From Trinickia symbiotica (GTDB lineage Bacteria > Pseudomonadota > Gammaproteobacteria > Burkholderiales > Burkholderiaceae), in NCBI RefSeq assembly GCF_002934455.1, contig NZ_PTIR01000010.1, forward strand, positions 157,684 through 221,683: a DNA stretch of 64,000 nucleotides. The letters are read 5' to 3'. Below, piece by piece: positions 9,442 to 18,192 of the stretch (positions within the stretch are counted from its first letter, which is position 1; each line of letters begins with the position of its first letter). The notes beneath the pieces are model-generated. The model searched no databases and was not told the origin of the DNA. It saw only the letters and a list, made by a program, of their open reading frames with translations. The position numbers and the translations under genes are program-made.

Positions 9442-10185
9442 ATGACACGATCCTTCGACGGGATTGGCTACGACGATTTCCGTCGCATGGCGAGCGACGA
9501 GTCGCTCAGCCTGCATGAGCGGATCGGCTTTCCTGATTCCTACAGGGAAGGGTACGAGGCCGCGATATTTGCCGATATCGCCAGCAAGCTTTCCAATCTA
9601 GACGGCGCTTCGAAGAAGATTCTCGATATCGGCCCGGGTTGCGCCGGCTTGCCCAGCTTGCTCATCGAGCACAGCGTTGCACGTGGACATGAGCTGGTCC
9701 TCGTCGATTCGGCGGAGATGTTGGCGCATCTGCCGGACGGCGAGCGCGTGATCAAGGTGCCAGGCTTCTTCCCTAACTGCGAAGCAGCACTCGACGAGTG
9801 GAAGGGAAAGTTTGACGCGATCCTCTGCTACAGCGTGTTCCATTACGTCTTTGTGGAGGCAGCTTTCTGGCGGTTTCTTGATTATTCGATCGAGCTGCTG
9901 TCCGATGGCGGGCAGATGCTGATCGGCGACATTCCGAATGTTTCGAAGCGCAAGCGCTTCTTTGCGAGCGATGCCGGTATTCGATTCCACCAGTCGTTCA
10001 TGAATTCCAACGACGTACCCGAGGTGAATTTCCGATCGGTCGAGAGAGACAGGATCGACGACGCCGCCATTCTCGCGGTCATCATGCGCGCCCGCGCCCA
10101 AGGCTGCGACGCCTACTGGTTGCCGCAACCAGCGACGCTTCCGATGGCAAACCGACGTGAGGACATCCTTATCGTCAAGCCTTGA
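9442..10185 (+). CDS. Class I SAM-dependent methyltransferase, probable sugar modification
   Basis: A 247-residue protein with a Rossmann methyltransferase core: motif I is KILDIGPGCAGLPSLL, the acidic residue after strand 2 is in LVLVDSAEML, and motif IV is FDAILCYSVFHYV. No fused domains are seen. The conserved C-terminus LPMANRREDILIVKP recurs in a truncated paralogue at 13867. It opens the low-GC sugar locus and is preceded by GAAAGAGG. Given the FdtA/FdtB genes downstream, O- or N-methylation of an unusual sugar is the best guess; the acceptor is unknown. About 370 bases separate it from the next gene, so it may have its own transcript. Confidence 0.75.
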   Translation: MTRSFDGIGYDDFRRMASDESLSLHERIGFPDSYREGYEAAIFADIASKLSNLDGASKKILDIGPGCAGLPSLLIEHSVARGHELVLVDSAEMLAHLPDGERVIKVPGFFPNCEAALDEWKGKFDAILCYSVFHYVFVEAAFWRFLDYSIELLSDGGQMLIGDIPNVSKRKRFFASDAGIRFHQSFMNSNDVPEVNFRSVERDRIDDAAILAVIMRARAQGCDAYWLPQPATLPMANRREDILIVKP

Positions 10186-10554
10186 GGCGCCTGCACGCTG
10201 CGCCGCCAGCCTTGGATGCCGAGTAGGCCGAGAACCTCGCGCTCGAGGCCGAGGGATAAGGCGCGTCATCGATAGCGCCGGCTCATGGAATTGACGCCAA
10301 AAATCCAGCCTGTTTCCACAATTGAAAGCCAAAAGGGTCTATTAGACTGCGGCATCGTCAAAACGCGCTGTGTCGTCTGGCGTTCGGTGTCCACTGTGGC
10401 GTCGTTCTTTCCGTCGAGCAGCGCTTACAACGGAGCGCCGTAATGTGCTTTGTCGGTATTTCGGTTTCGCTCTCCTACGTGCGCGGCTCTTTGCGCGGTC
10501 ACTGCGGTCCGCTCGTCGCGAACGACGCTTCGGACTGCGCGGTCGAGGTCTGAC
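10186..10554. other. Intergenic region, no gene recognised
   Basis: This is 369 bases between the methyltransferase and the TPR-glycosyltransferase. Short open frames here have no protein-like composition. The part around 10285-10350 is locally A+T-rich and is the likeliest place for a promoter of the following genes, but I see no convincing -35/-10 pair and no hairpin with a T-run. Confidence 0.4.
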
Positions 10555-12654
10555 ATGACTGCCGTTGAAGAATGGCTTCAGCTTGGCCTGGAGCATCACC
10601 GGGCCGGCCGTTTGCAAGAAGCGGAGTCCTTGTATCAGCAGGTGCTCCAACATGATGCGAATCACACGGATGCGCTGCACCTGCTAGGCACGATAGCCAG
10701 TCAAGTCAGCAAATTTGATATCGCACGCGACCTGGTCGGCCGTGCACTCGCACTTCGACCCGACGTCGCGGCCTATCATGCAAGCTTCGCGAACGTGCTG
10801 TCGAGAATTGGCGCGCTCGAGGAAGCCGGTGCCCACTACGACAAAGCGCTTGCGTTAAAGCCCGACTTCGCCGAGGCCCACAACGGCCTCGGCCAACTGA
10901 GGCTAGCGCAGGGGCAGATCGATTCTGCAATTGCCTGTTTCAGGCGTGCGATCGCCAGCGAGCGAGCCGATGCGCAAGCGCACCACAACCTCGGCAACGC
11001 GCTTGCGTTGCAGGGTGACTTTAGCGCGGCAATCTTAGCGTATCAGGCTGCTATCGCGCTCGAGCCCGTATCCGTCATGCCCTACGCCGATTTGGCCAAG
11101 GTGCTGGCGGCGGCCGGTCGGACGTTTGATGCAATCGACGTCTGCCTCGGCACAATTGATCCGCAACAGGGCTTGGGACATGAGCAGCGCCAACGCGCCG
11201 CAGCATCGCAAGTCAGTGCTGTCGCCGTCGATGCTTCCAGTCACGGTGCGAGCGGGACTTTCTTCTCGACGACGGACGAGTTAATTGCCGAACTCGACCG
11301 GCGCAGTCTTACCGGCGATATGGAGGGAGCCCTCGGCCTGATTCAGCGCTTTGTGCGGGCTTGCGTATTCGATCGGCGTGCCGTGACGAAAGTGTTCGCT
11401 GACTCCAGGCTCGACGAACGTTGCCGGCGCGTCGGAGAAGCGCGCCTTGCGCAGCTCTGCGACGCGGGCGGAACTGTCGTCGATGATCAGGTGGACTGCG
11501 TGATACTCGCGACCGAATTGTATCGGCTCGGAGGCCATACCGCCGTGATCGGGGATCTGCTCAAGACGCAGCGCTTTGGCCCGCGCACCGTCGTGATGCT
11601 CACCGACGCATTCAATTCGGCCGACCCATCCATCATCGGCGAACGCTTCGGCTCTGCGGCAATAGGCGAAATCGCGCCCAAGGGCGGCTTAGCCGAGAAG
11701 CTCACGTGGACGTTAAACCGTCTGCGAGCGCGTCGCCCTCGCCGGCTGATACTCATGAACCACCACAACGACGCAGTGGCCATTGCCGCCGCACAGCCTT
11801 CTCTTGCCGAGGAGACAATCTTCTATCACCACTGCGATCACCAACTCTGCCTTGGCGTCACGCTCCCGCATACTGTGCATGTCGATCCGCACCCCATGGG
11901 TTTTTACAATTGCCGCGACGTTATCGGGGTGAGCAATGTCGTGTATTGGCCGTTTGCCGCAGACGACCTTGGTGGACGGACGGAGTCGGCCTGGAAGGCC
12001 GACGGACGCATTCGTACATGTTCCAGCGGATCGAACAATAAATTCGAGTCCCCATACAAGTACATGTATGCGGAAATCATCCCCCGCGTCATGGCTTGCA
12101 CGGGCGGTGTTCACGTCCATATCGGTCCGCTGTCCGTGGGAACGCTGGCAAAAATAAGAAAAGCACTCATGCAGCTAGATGTTCCCCCTCAGCGTTTCGT
12201 TCATGTGCCATGGGTGCGCAGCGTTTGGAAAGCTCTGCAGTCGTTTCACATCGACATCGTGCTCGCGTCCTTCCCCCAGGGCGGCGGCAAGGCGCTCATC
12301 GAGGCGATGGGCGCGGGAATACCCGTGATTGGACACGATTGCTATATCTCGCCGTTTCTCGGCGGTGCTGATTTGTATTACCCCGGGGCATTCTTTTGGA
12401 CTCATCCTGACGAGTTGCTGGAGCATCTGAATTGCCTGTCGCCCGCTCGATTGGAGCGCGAATCGCAGCAGGCACGGCAGCATTTCGAGCAGTTGCATAC
12501 CAACGAGGCGCTTTCGCGCGCCATCGATGGCGGGGCCGATGCGCCTCTTGTACCGGATAGGCGCCCGCACAAGGCCGACCCGCTGCAATTGTTCCTCGAT
12601 GACGTCCATTACGCTGCACAGGACTACTCGATACACGTGAATTTGATCAAATGA
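10555..12654 (+). CDS. TPR repeat protein with C-terminal GT-B glycosyltransferase domain
   Basis: A 699-residue cytoplasmic protein. Residues 1-200 hold about five tetratricopeptide repeats (ALHLLGTIASQVSKFDIARD, EAHNGLGQLRLAQG, QAHHNLGNALALQGD). A linker follows, then from about 310 a GT-B fold with the nucleotide-sugar-binding half near 535-615, where FPQGGGKALIEAMGAGIPVIG resembles the donor-binding motif of retaining transferases. The N-terminal half of the catalytic unit contains IFYHHCDHQLCLG. The start at ATG 10555 has GAGG seven bases upstream and places the first TPR correctly; the longer frame adds an Arg/Ser-rich leader. The TPR part probably presents a protein acceptor, as in OGT-like enzymes, although the catalytic domain is not the GT41 type found at 21.5-27.9 kb. 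Confidence 0.75.
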   Translation: MTAVEEWLQLGLEHHRAGRLQEAESLYQQVLQHDANHTDALHLLGTIASQVSKFDIARDLVGRALALRPDVAAYHASFANVLSRIGALEEAGAHYDKALALKPDFAEAHNGLGQLRLAQGQIDSAIACFRRAIASERADAQAHHNLGNALALQGDFSAAILAYQAAIALEPVSVMPYADLAKVLAAAGRTFDAIDVCLGTIDPQQGLGHEQRQRAAASQVSAVAVDASSHGASGTFFSTTDELIAELDRRSLTGDMEGALGLIQRFVRACVFDRRAVTKVFADSRLDERCRRVGEARLAQLCDAGGTVVDDQVDCVILATELYRLGGHTAVIGDLLKTQRFGPRTVVMLTDAFNSADPSIIGERFGSAAIGEIAPKGGLAEKLTWTLNRLRARRPRRLILMNHHNDAVAIAAAQPSLAEETIFYHHCDHQLCLGVTLPHTVHVDPHPMGFYNCRDVIGVSNVVYWPFAADDLGGRTESAWKADGRIRTCSSGSNNKFESPYKYMYAEIIPRVMACTGGVHVHIGPLSVGTLAKIRKALMQLDVPPQRFVHVPWVRSVWKALQSFHIDIVLASFPQGGGKALIEAMGAGIPVIGHDCYISPFLGGADLYYPGAFFWTHPDELLEHLNCLSPARLERESQQARQHFEQLHTNEALSRAIDGGADAPLVPDRRPHKADPLQLFLDDVHYAAQDYSIHVNLIK

Positions 12655-12757
12655 AGCTCATGCGATCGGCGTCGGCGTGCGACGCGCTGATTGGGGGAAG
12701 CCCAGGCACCCCAAGAAAGTGGAGCCAATCGCCTCGATCGTGCTAACCGATATTCAC

Positions 12758-13870
12758 ATGTCCACTGTACCGTTTTTCTCGCCGCGGCTGGCCAATGCGG
12801 GGGTCGACCTGCATGAACCCGTGCGGCGCGTCCTTGCTAGTTATTGGTACGTGCTCGGAAGCGAGGTGCTTGCGTTCGAGCGTGAATATGCCGAGTACCT
12901 GAAGGTAAGGCATTGCGTGAGTGTGGCGAACGGCACAGACGCAATCGAGCTCGCTTTGCGGGCGGTAGGCGTCGCGGCCGGCGATCGAGTTGCAGTTACC
13001 GCCAACGCCGGGTTTTACGGTAGTACAGCGGTGTTGAAAATCGGCGCGGCGCCAGTTTACGTGGACGTCGATGCGTCCACGTTGACGATGAGCTGCGACC
13101 AATTGCAGCGTGCGCTGCACACGTATTCGCCGAAAGCGATCGTGGTGACGCATCTGTATGGGCAGCTTGCGGACATCGAAAAAATTATAAAGGTCGCGAC
13201 GGACGCTGGCGTCCCCGTCATCGAAGACTGCGCCCAAGCGCATGGGGCGAAGCGAGGCGACCGATTCGCTGGCAGCTACGGCGCGCTCGGCTGCTTCAGC
13301 TTTTATCCAACCAAGAATCTGGGCGCCCTCGGCGACGGCGGGGCGATCGTGACCGACAACGAGGAATGGGCAGGGCGGCTGAGGCAGTTGCGCCAATACG
13401 GTTGGAGTACGAAGTACCACGTAGCAATCAATGGCGGTTGCAACAGTCGCCTGGACGAACTTCAGGCGGCCGTATTGCGAGCCAAGCTGCCCCAGCTCGA
13501 CGCCTGGAACGATGAGCGCAGGGACATTGCACGCAGGTACAACGCAGCGTTCGCTCATTTGCCAGTTCGTTGCCCGTCATCGCTTGGCAGCGACTATGTC
13601 GCGCATCTCTATGTGATCCGGACGGAACGTCGCGATGAACTGCGCCAGTTCCTGGCGCAGCGCGGTATCGCCGCCGAAGTTCATTACCCCGTGGCGGACC
13701 ATTTGCAGACCGTCCATGATGGCGGTGCCGAGGCCAACGCGCTGCCGGTGACCGAGACCGCATGCTCGACCGTGCTGTCATTACCCTGCTTCCCTGGTCT
13801 CGCACGCGAGGAAACCGAGCGCGTAGTCGGAGCCGTGCTGGGCTATTTTGACGAAGCGGGACACTCATGA
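12758..13870 (+). CDS. fdtB: dTDP-3-oxo-6-deoxyhexose aminotransferase (FdtB/QdtB type)
   Basis: A 370-residue DegT/DnrJ/EryC1 (class I fold, PLP) sugar aminotransferase. The PLP-binding lysine is K186 in SFYPTKNLGALGDGG, the pyridine-nitrogen aspartate is D157 in PVIEDCAQAHGA, and ANGTDAIELALRA binds the phosphate. FdtB/QdtB transfer an amino group to C3 of a dTDP-3-oxo-6-deoxyhexose made by FdtA/QdtA. An fdtA-like gene lies 2 kb downstream, which supports this over 4-aminotransferases. Start at ATG 12758, where family similarity begins (VPFFSPRLANAGVDL); a GTG at 12677 would add 27 unrelated residues. The stop overlaps the start of the remnant gene at 13867 (ATGA), implying translational coupling. 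Confidence 0.8.
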   Translation: MSTVPFFSPRLANAGVDLHEPVRRVLASYWYVLGSEVLAFEREYAEYLKVRHCVSVANGTDAIELALRAVGVAAGDRVAVTANAGFYGSTAVLKIGAAPVYVDVDASTLTMSCDQLQRALHTYSPKAIVVTHLYGQLADIEKIIKVATDAGVPVIEDCAQAHGAKRGDRFAGSYGALGCFSFYPTKNLGALGDGGAIVTDNEEWAGRLRQLRQYGWSTKYHVAINGGCNSRLDELQAAVLRAKLPQLDAWNDERRDIARRYNAAFAHLPVRCPSSLGSDYVAHLYVIRTERRDELRQFLAQRGIAAEVHYPVADHLQTVHDGGAEANALPVTETACSTVLSLPCFPGLAREETERVVGAVLGYFDEAGHS

Positions 13871-14055
13871 TGTCGCCGGCTCGCTTCGCAAATATCGGTT
13901 ACGAGGACTTCATACGCTTCGCGATGGGCGATTCGTTGTCGAGATACGAACGTATCGGGTCTGCCAAGGCGTATCGCAATGGTTTCGAGCGGGCCATCGT
14001 GCCGGCGTTGCCGATGGCGAATCGCCGCGAGGACGTTTCGGTTACCCGTCCGTAG
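13867..14055 (+). pseudogene. In-frame internally deleted copy of the 9442 methyltransferase
   Basis: A 62-codon open frame. Its first 40 residues (IGYEDFIRFAMGDSLSRYER and following) match the N-terminus of the methyltransferase at 9442 (IGYDDFRRMASDESLSLHER). Its last 18 (LPMANRREDVSVTRP) match that protein's C-terminus (LPMANRREDILIVKP). About 185 residues of catalytic core, including all SAM motifs, are missing, yet the frame is intact. It starts by ATGA overlap with fdtB and is followed within nine bases by the acyltransferase. It cannot be a methyltransferase; it may be a scar kept to preserve translational coupling, or a small peptide with a new role. Confidence 0.75.
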
Positions 14056-14063
14056 GAGGCGCA

Positions 14064-14744
14064 ATGCAAAAATCGAAGAAGGTCGTCATTATTGGAGACA
14101 GTGCGTTCGCGGAGGTAGCCTACGAATGCTTCACCCATGACTCTCCTTATGAGGTGGTTGGCTTCAGCGTTGAGTCGGCCTACCTGACGAAGGACACGCT
14201 CTTCGGCCTCCCTGTCGTGCCGTATGAATCGATAGAGTCGCACTTCACGAGCGCCGAAGTCGAGTTCTACGCGGCCCTTGTCTATTCGCAATTGAACCGC
14301 CTGCGTCGCCGCCTTTATGAGGCGGCCAAGCGCAAGGGCTACAGGCCGGCGAGCTACATCAGCACGAAGGCCTTCGTGTGGCCGAACGCTGTGATCGGGG
14401 AGCATTGCTTCATTTTTGAAGACAACACCATTCAGCCTTTTGCTCAGCTAGGCAACAACGTCGTCCTATGGAGTGGTAACCATATTGGTCACCACAGTGT
14501 GATCGAGGATCACTGTTTTGTCTCATCGCACGCGGTTGTGTCCGGCTTTTGCCGCATCGGTGCGGCCTCGTTTATCGGCGTCAATGCGGCCGTCGGCAAC
14601 AACGTGACGATCGCGGCTGACAACTGGATCGGCCCGGGCGTGACGATCATCCACGATACTGAGCCGGCGCAGCTCTTCAAGGGAAATCAACCCGAGCCGA
14701 CCAAGGTTAGTACCCATCGCTTCTTCAAACTCAAGGAGAGTTGA
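14064..14744 (+). CDS. Sugar O/N-acyltransferase, PglD/NeuD-like left-handed beta-helix
   Basis: A 226-residue protein. It has an N-terminal Rossmann-like sugar-binding domain (KKVVIIGDSAFAEVAYECF, residues 1-85) followed by hexapeptide repeats from about 100 to 205 (AVIGEHCFIFEDN, VVLWSGNHIGHHSVIEDHC, AASFIGVNAAVGNNVTIAAD). This is the architecture of PglD, which acetylates a UDP-amino-sugar with acetyl-CoA. The catalytic-base histidine is probably in GHHSVIEDH. The start at ATG 14064 follows GGAGG; the longer upstream frame reads out of frame through fdtB and is not real. Between fdtB and fdtA, the role is probably N-acylation of the 3-amino sugar (the FdtC/QdtC step), giving an Fuc3NAc or Qui3NAc-like donor, though these differ from classical FdtC in having the extra N-terminal domain. 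Confidence 0.8.
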   Translation: MQKSKKVVIIGDSAFAEVAYECFTHDSPYEVVGFSVESAYLTKDTLFGLPVVPYESIESHFTSAEVEFYAALVYSQLNRLRRRLYEAAKRKGYRPASYISTKAFVWPNAVIGEHCFIFEDNTIQPFAQLGNNVVLWSGNHIGHHSVIEDHCFVSSHAVVSGFCRIGAASFIGVNAAVGNNVTIAADNWIGPGVTIIHDTEPAQLFKGNQPEPTKVSTHRFFKLKES

Positions 14745-14807
14745 AGTGGCCGCTATGAGTGTTGCCGTTCACGGTGCGGGTGACAGGACTCGAACGGAGC
14801 AGAGCGG

Positions 14808-15764
14808 ATGACGATCGAGGTCATTCCGTACAGTGAGGCGTCGGCCCAAGAGTGGGACCGGCTGTGTACGGCTTCAGTCAACGGAACCTTGCTGCACACG
14901 CGTCGGTTCCTTTCTTATCACGGCGAGCGCTTCCAAGACGCATCGGTCATTCTGCACGACGCGGGTCGAATTGTCGCCGTACTGCCGGCTGCGATCCGCA
15001 GAGAGCAACCTGAGGCGGTGGTCAGCCATCCCGGTGCCACCTATGGCGGGATCGTGCACGACGGATGGCTTGCGGGTGCGCGAATGTGCGAGGCACTAGC
15101 GGCTGTCGCCGAGCACTTTCGGAGGCAGGGCTTCCGGTCACTGGCTTACCGGCCTGTTCCGTACATTTACGCGACGAGTCCTGCGCAGGACGATCTTTAC
15201 GCACTGGCACGGCTCGGTGCGGTGCGAGAGCGATGCGATCTGTCGTGCTCCATCGATCTCGTATGTAGACGCGCCGTGACCGAGCGCCGGCGCCGCGGCC
15301 TGAAAAGGGCGTCCAAGGCGGCATCGATCTCCGACGATGCCGGTTTGATCCCGGCGTTCTGGGCGGTGCTGGAGGATAACCTCGCGCGTAAGTACGGCGC
15401 TACGGCCGTGCATTCGGTCGATGAAATCAGATTGCTGCAAGCGCGCTTTCCGTCGACCATCCGCTTGTGCTGCGCGCTTGTAGAGGGGCGGGTCGAAGCA
15501 GGCATTGTGATGTTCAACTCGGCAAACGTGTGGCACGCCCAGTACATCGCGTCGAGCGAACGCGGGTACGAGCTGTCCCTCCTTGATGCGGTCTTTGAAG
15601 CAGCGATTACGCAAGCGGCGCGCAGCGGTGCCAGGTACTTCGATTTTGGAACCAGCAACGAGGCAAATGGCACGGTGCTGAATGACGGTCTCTACCGTTT
15701 CAAGCACGAATTCGGCGGTGGCGGTGTGGCTTACGAGTTCTACCGGCTGGAGCTCAGCGAGTGA
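14808..15764 (+). CDS. FemAB/GNAT-fold acyltransferase-like protein
   Basis: A 318-residue protein with two GNAT-like halves as in the FemAB / BioF2-like acyltransferase group: SVNGTLLHTRRFLSYHGERF near the N-terminus and ARYFDFGTSNEANGTVLNDGLYRFKHEFGG near the C-terminus, the latter being the usual conserved end of this family. Relatives transfer amino acids from aminoacyl-tRNA or acyl groups onto peptidoglycan or sugar amines. No membrane segment or signal peptide is seen, so it acts in the cytoplasm. In this locus it may decorate the amino sugar with an amino acid or acyl group, which is an inference from context only. It lies 63 bases after the PglD-like gene. Confidence 0.65.
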   Translation: MTIEVIPYSEASAQEWDRLCTASVNGTLLHTRRFLSYHGERFQDASVILHDAGRIVAVLPAAIRREQPEAVVSHPGATYGGIVHDGWLAGARMCEALAAVAEHFRRQGFRSLAYRPVPYIYATSPAQDDLYALARLGAVRERCDLSCSIDLVCRRAVTERRRRGLKRASKAASISDDAGLIPAFWAVLEDNLARKYGATAVHSVDEIRLLQARFPSTIRLCCALVEGRVEAGIVMFNSANVWHAQYIASSERGYELSLLDAVFEAAITQAARSGARYFDFGTSNEANGTVLNDGLYRFKHEFGGGGVAYEFYRLELSE

Positions 15765-15809
15765 CGACCGACAGCCGCCAACGACATTGAAATGCGAAAT
15801 CTTTGAGAC

Positions 15810-16238
15810 ATGATCAAGTCCACTATCAACGACTGCAAAATTATCAGCTTGCCGAAAGTCACCGATCCTCGCGGCAATCTCACTTTCATCGAGTCGAGCA
15901 AGCATATCCCTTTCGATGTCAAGCGCGTGTTCTATCTTTACGACGTGCCGACTGAGGAGAGTCGAGGCGCTCATGCGCACAAGACGCTGCACCAGTTTGT
16001 GGTCTGCCTGTCTGGGAGCTTTGACGTTCGCGTGGATGACGGAGAAAGCCAAGCGACGTTCCACCTGAACCGTCCATGGAAAGGTCTGCATGTTCCGCCA
16101 ATGATCTGGGGTAGCGAGATAAATTTCGATCCCGGCACGGTCTGTCTCGTTCTAGCATCGGCACTTTACGATGAGTCCGACTATATCCGCGAATACGAGA
16201 CGTTCCAATCGCTGGTCGGATACGCGAGCGCGATATGA
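15810..16238 (+). CDS. fdtA: dTDP-4-oxo-6-deoxyglucose 3,4-ketoisomerase (FdtA/QdtA type)
   Basis: A 142-residue single cupin domain. DPRGNLTFIES starts the fold, and RGAHAHKTLHQF (residues 52-63) carries the two histidines that act in FdtA/QdtA catalysis. GLHVPPMIWGSEINFDPG is the conserved second half. The enzyme converts dTDP-4-oxo-6-deoxy-D-glucose (from RmlA/RmlB, not in this window) to the 3-oxo isomer used by FdtB. Whether the product is galacto (FdtA) or gluco (QdtA) configured cannot be decided by eye. Its end overlaps the next gene by four bases (ATGA), so the two are translationally coupled. Confidence 0.88.
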   Translation: MIKSTINDCKIISLPKVTDPRGNLTFIESSKHIPFDVKRVFYLYDVPTEESRGAHAHKTLHQFVVCLSGSFDVRVDDGESQATFHLNRPWKGLHVPPMIWGSEINFDPGTVCLVLASALYDESDYIREYETFQSLVGYASAI

Positions 16239-17239
16239 AATCGATATCCACCCGCCTTCTATCGCAGTATGTTTCACCCATTGACCGCGCCAGTCTCGTT
16301 GTCACGGATGACGGTCTCCAGGCTCATGATCGAACGTTCGCGTTCCTTCCAGGCGTCGAGGATCTCATTCCGGACTTCCGCGATACGATGCGGCTTGAGC
16401 GAGGGGGAAAGACGTCCTTGCAAATGTACGATTTTAAGGGGGCGAGGGATATCTACCGCAATTTCCTTTCATGGCTGTTCAGGACGTTCAATGTCGATGA
16501 ACACGAATTTCGATCAGATCTCATTCGCCGTCTCAGGCTGCACCCGAGTGCCCGCGTACTGATTACTGGCTGCGGAATTGGCGACGATGTGATTGCAGTG
16601 CGTGACTCGGTCGGACCGGACGCTAGCATATTTGCGTCCGATCTCGCGCCCGAGATGGTCCTGGCCACTCATGAGTCGCTAATCGAGATGCGAGGAAAAA
16701 CGTTGTCGGCGGTCAGCCTCAGCGTCTGTGACGCTTGCCATCTTCCATTTGAAGATGGCTTCTTCGACGCCGCGTTTCACTTCGGCGGAATCAATCTCTT
16801 TGACGACATAGGTTTGGCAATTGCCGAGATGGCACGCGTTACACGAGATGGTGGTCGCGTCGTGTTCGGGGATGAAGGCGTCGCTCCCTGGCTGGCCACT
16901 ACCGAATACGGGCGGATGGCCATTGCAAACAATCACTTGTGGTCAGCCAAAGCTCCGATAGACTTGTTGCCGCATTCCGCAATTGACCCATCTCTCGGTT
17001 GGGTGCTTGGCAACTGCTTCTACGTCATCGAATTCCAGAAGGATTCTCGAGGACCTTTCATGGATCCCGACGTCCGCCATGTCGGACGGCGAGGAGGGTC
17101 GATGCGAACGCGCTACTTCGGGCAATTGGAAGGCGTTTCTCCAGACCTGAAACAACAGATCCTCGACGACGCGGCGAGCAAGAATCTCAGCGTTACCGAC
17201 TGGCTGGAAAAGGCCATCGAGGAGGCGCTTCGCCACTAG
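16235..17239 (+). CDS. SAM-dependent methyltransferase with zinc-ribbon-less N-terminal extension
   Basis: A 334-residue protein. Residues 1-100 resemble the N-terminal Trm112-like segment seen before many methyltransferases (LSQYVSPIDRASLVVTDDG, FLPGVEDLIPDF), but without the cysteines. The class I methyltransferase core has motif I at about 110-122 (RVLITGCGIGDDVIAV), FASDLAPEMV after strand 2, and LPFEDGFFDAAFHFGGIN as motif IV. A 30-residue tail (SVTDWLEKAIEEAL) is helical. The start overlaps fdtA by ATGA. It probably methylates the sugar or glycan made by this locus; the acceptor is unknown. Confidence 0.72.
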   Translation: MKSISTRLLSQYVSPIDRASLVVTDDGLQAHDRTFAFLPGVEDLIPDFRDTMRLERGGKTSLQMYDFKGARDIYRNFLSWLFRTFNVDEHEFRSDLIRRLRLHPSARVLITGCGIGDDVIAVRDSVGPDASIFASDLAPEMVLATHESLIEMRGKTLSAVSLSVCDACHLPFEDGFFDAAFHFGGINLFDDIGLAIAEMARVTRDGGRVVFGDEGVAPWLATTEYGRMAIANNHLWSAKAPIDLLPHSAIDPSLGWVLGNCFYVIEFQKDSRGPFMDPDVRHVGRRGGSMRTRYFGQLEGVSPDLKQQILDDAASKNLSVTDWLEKAIEEALRH

Positions 17240-17361
17240 GTACTCGCACTTCGCGCAGTCGGTCCAGCGGTGAGTCGAAGTGGGCAGGTGGGATCATGCA
17301 CGCGGGCTGCCAAAAGCGGCCGCGCCGCAAAAACCGCAGATCTTCTCGACAGCGTTCGAAC

Positions 17362-18183
17362 TCATTTCGGGAGGCGACGCCGTCTCCATTCGACCGCATC
17401 GGCGGCGGGAGACCATCTGTATCCGAGATACTTGCGTGTAGTTTCATCGACGACATCTATTTTTTGAGCACTTGCGATCGCGCGGGGGATGTCGATTTGT
17501 TGCGCCATGAACGGTAGCCCAATGAGGTGATTGACGGCTCTTCGAACCGAGGCGGACCGATTGATGCCCGCCCGATGGAAAAGCATCGCGTCGAGAATCA
17601 AATATGACCCTGCGGGAGCAGTCAATTGCAATTCGAATTTGGAAACGAACGCGTTGGTCGGGAACGCTTCGACGTGATGCGTTGCTGGTAAGACAAACGT
17701 GGCGCCGTTGTCATTGGTAAATTCGTCGACACAAAACAGAGCGTTAATGGCGAGCGGCTTCGTGCTCACCCAGTGTTGGTAGCTGAGATCTCGGTGCCAT
17801 TTGGCCTGATAGTTGTCGCGATCAGGGCGATTGAGAATTCCGTTCTGCTGCATCAGAATGAAATCCGAGCCAAACAACCGGCGAGCCAGCTGCATCAGGT
17901 TGTTGTTGGTCGCGAGCTGGAGAAACGCGGCATCGTAGGCTACGACGCATCGTGCCACGTCCGTGTCATGCATACTACGCAGCACATCCTCCCCATCCAT
18001 TTCTACGCACTGGGCGGAGTACACGGAGTCTAGCCTTGCTCTGAGGTCCACTAATGCGGCATCCGGCATTCCGCTATCGAGAATTGTGTAGCCGTTTACC
18101 ATCAGCTCAGCCAAACGTTCGTCGATCAAGTCAGCTTCGTTGAGGCGCATGGCAACGCCGTGAGTAGAATGAACGGTGCTCAT
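17362..18183 (-). CDS. Phytanoyl-CoA dioxygenase (PhyH) family Fe(II)/2-oxoglutarate oxygenase
   Basis: A 273-residue double-stranded beta-helix oxygenase. The iron-binding facial triad is H130 and D132 in AKWHRDLSYQ plus H203 in AMLFHRAGIN, and the 2-oxoglutarate-binding arginine is R214 or R215 in SVRRAVNHL. Bacterial relatives hydroxylate or desaturate small molecules, including carbohydrate and natural-product scaffolds. It is the second gene of a two-gene minus-strand unit, nine bases after the beta-propeller gene, and is convergent with the methyltransferase at 16235. The substrate is unknown; a sugar or nucleotide-sugar is suggested only by the location. Confidence 0.82.
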   Translation of the reverse strand: MSTVHSTHGVAMRLNEADLIDERLAELMVNGYTILDSGMPDAALVDLRARLDSVYSAQCVEMDGEDVLRSMHDTDVARCVVAYDAAFLQLATNNNLMQLARRLFGSDFILMQQNGILNRPDRDNYQAKWHRDLSYQHWVSTKPLAINALFCVDEFTNDNGATFVLPATHHVEAFPTNAFVSKFELQLTAPAGSYLILDAMLFHRAGINRSASVRRAVNHLIGLPFMAQQIDIPRAIASAQKIDVVDETTRKYLGYRWSPAADAVEWRRRRLPK

Positions 18184-18192
18184 TGTGGCTCT

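Noticed and set aside
13848..14063. Upstream extension of the PglD-like acyltransferase
   Set aside because: The frame runs antiphase through fdtB and the methyltransferase remnant. The GGAGG-preceded ATG at 14064 begins exactly where the Rossmann strand KKVVIIG starts.
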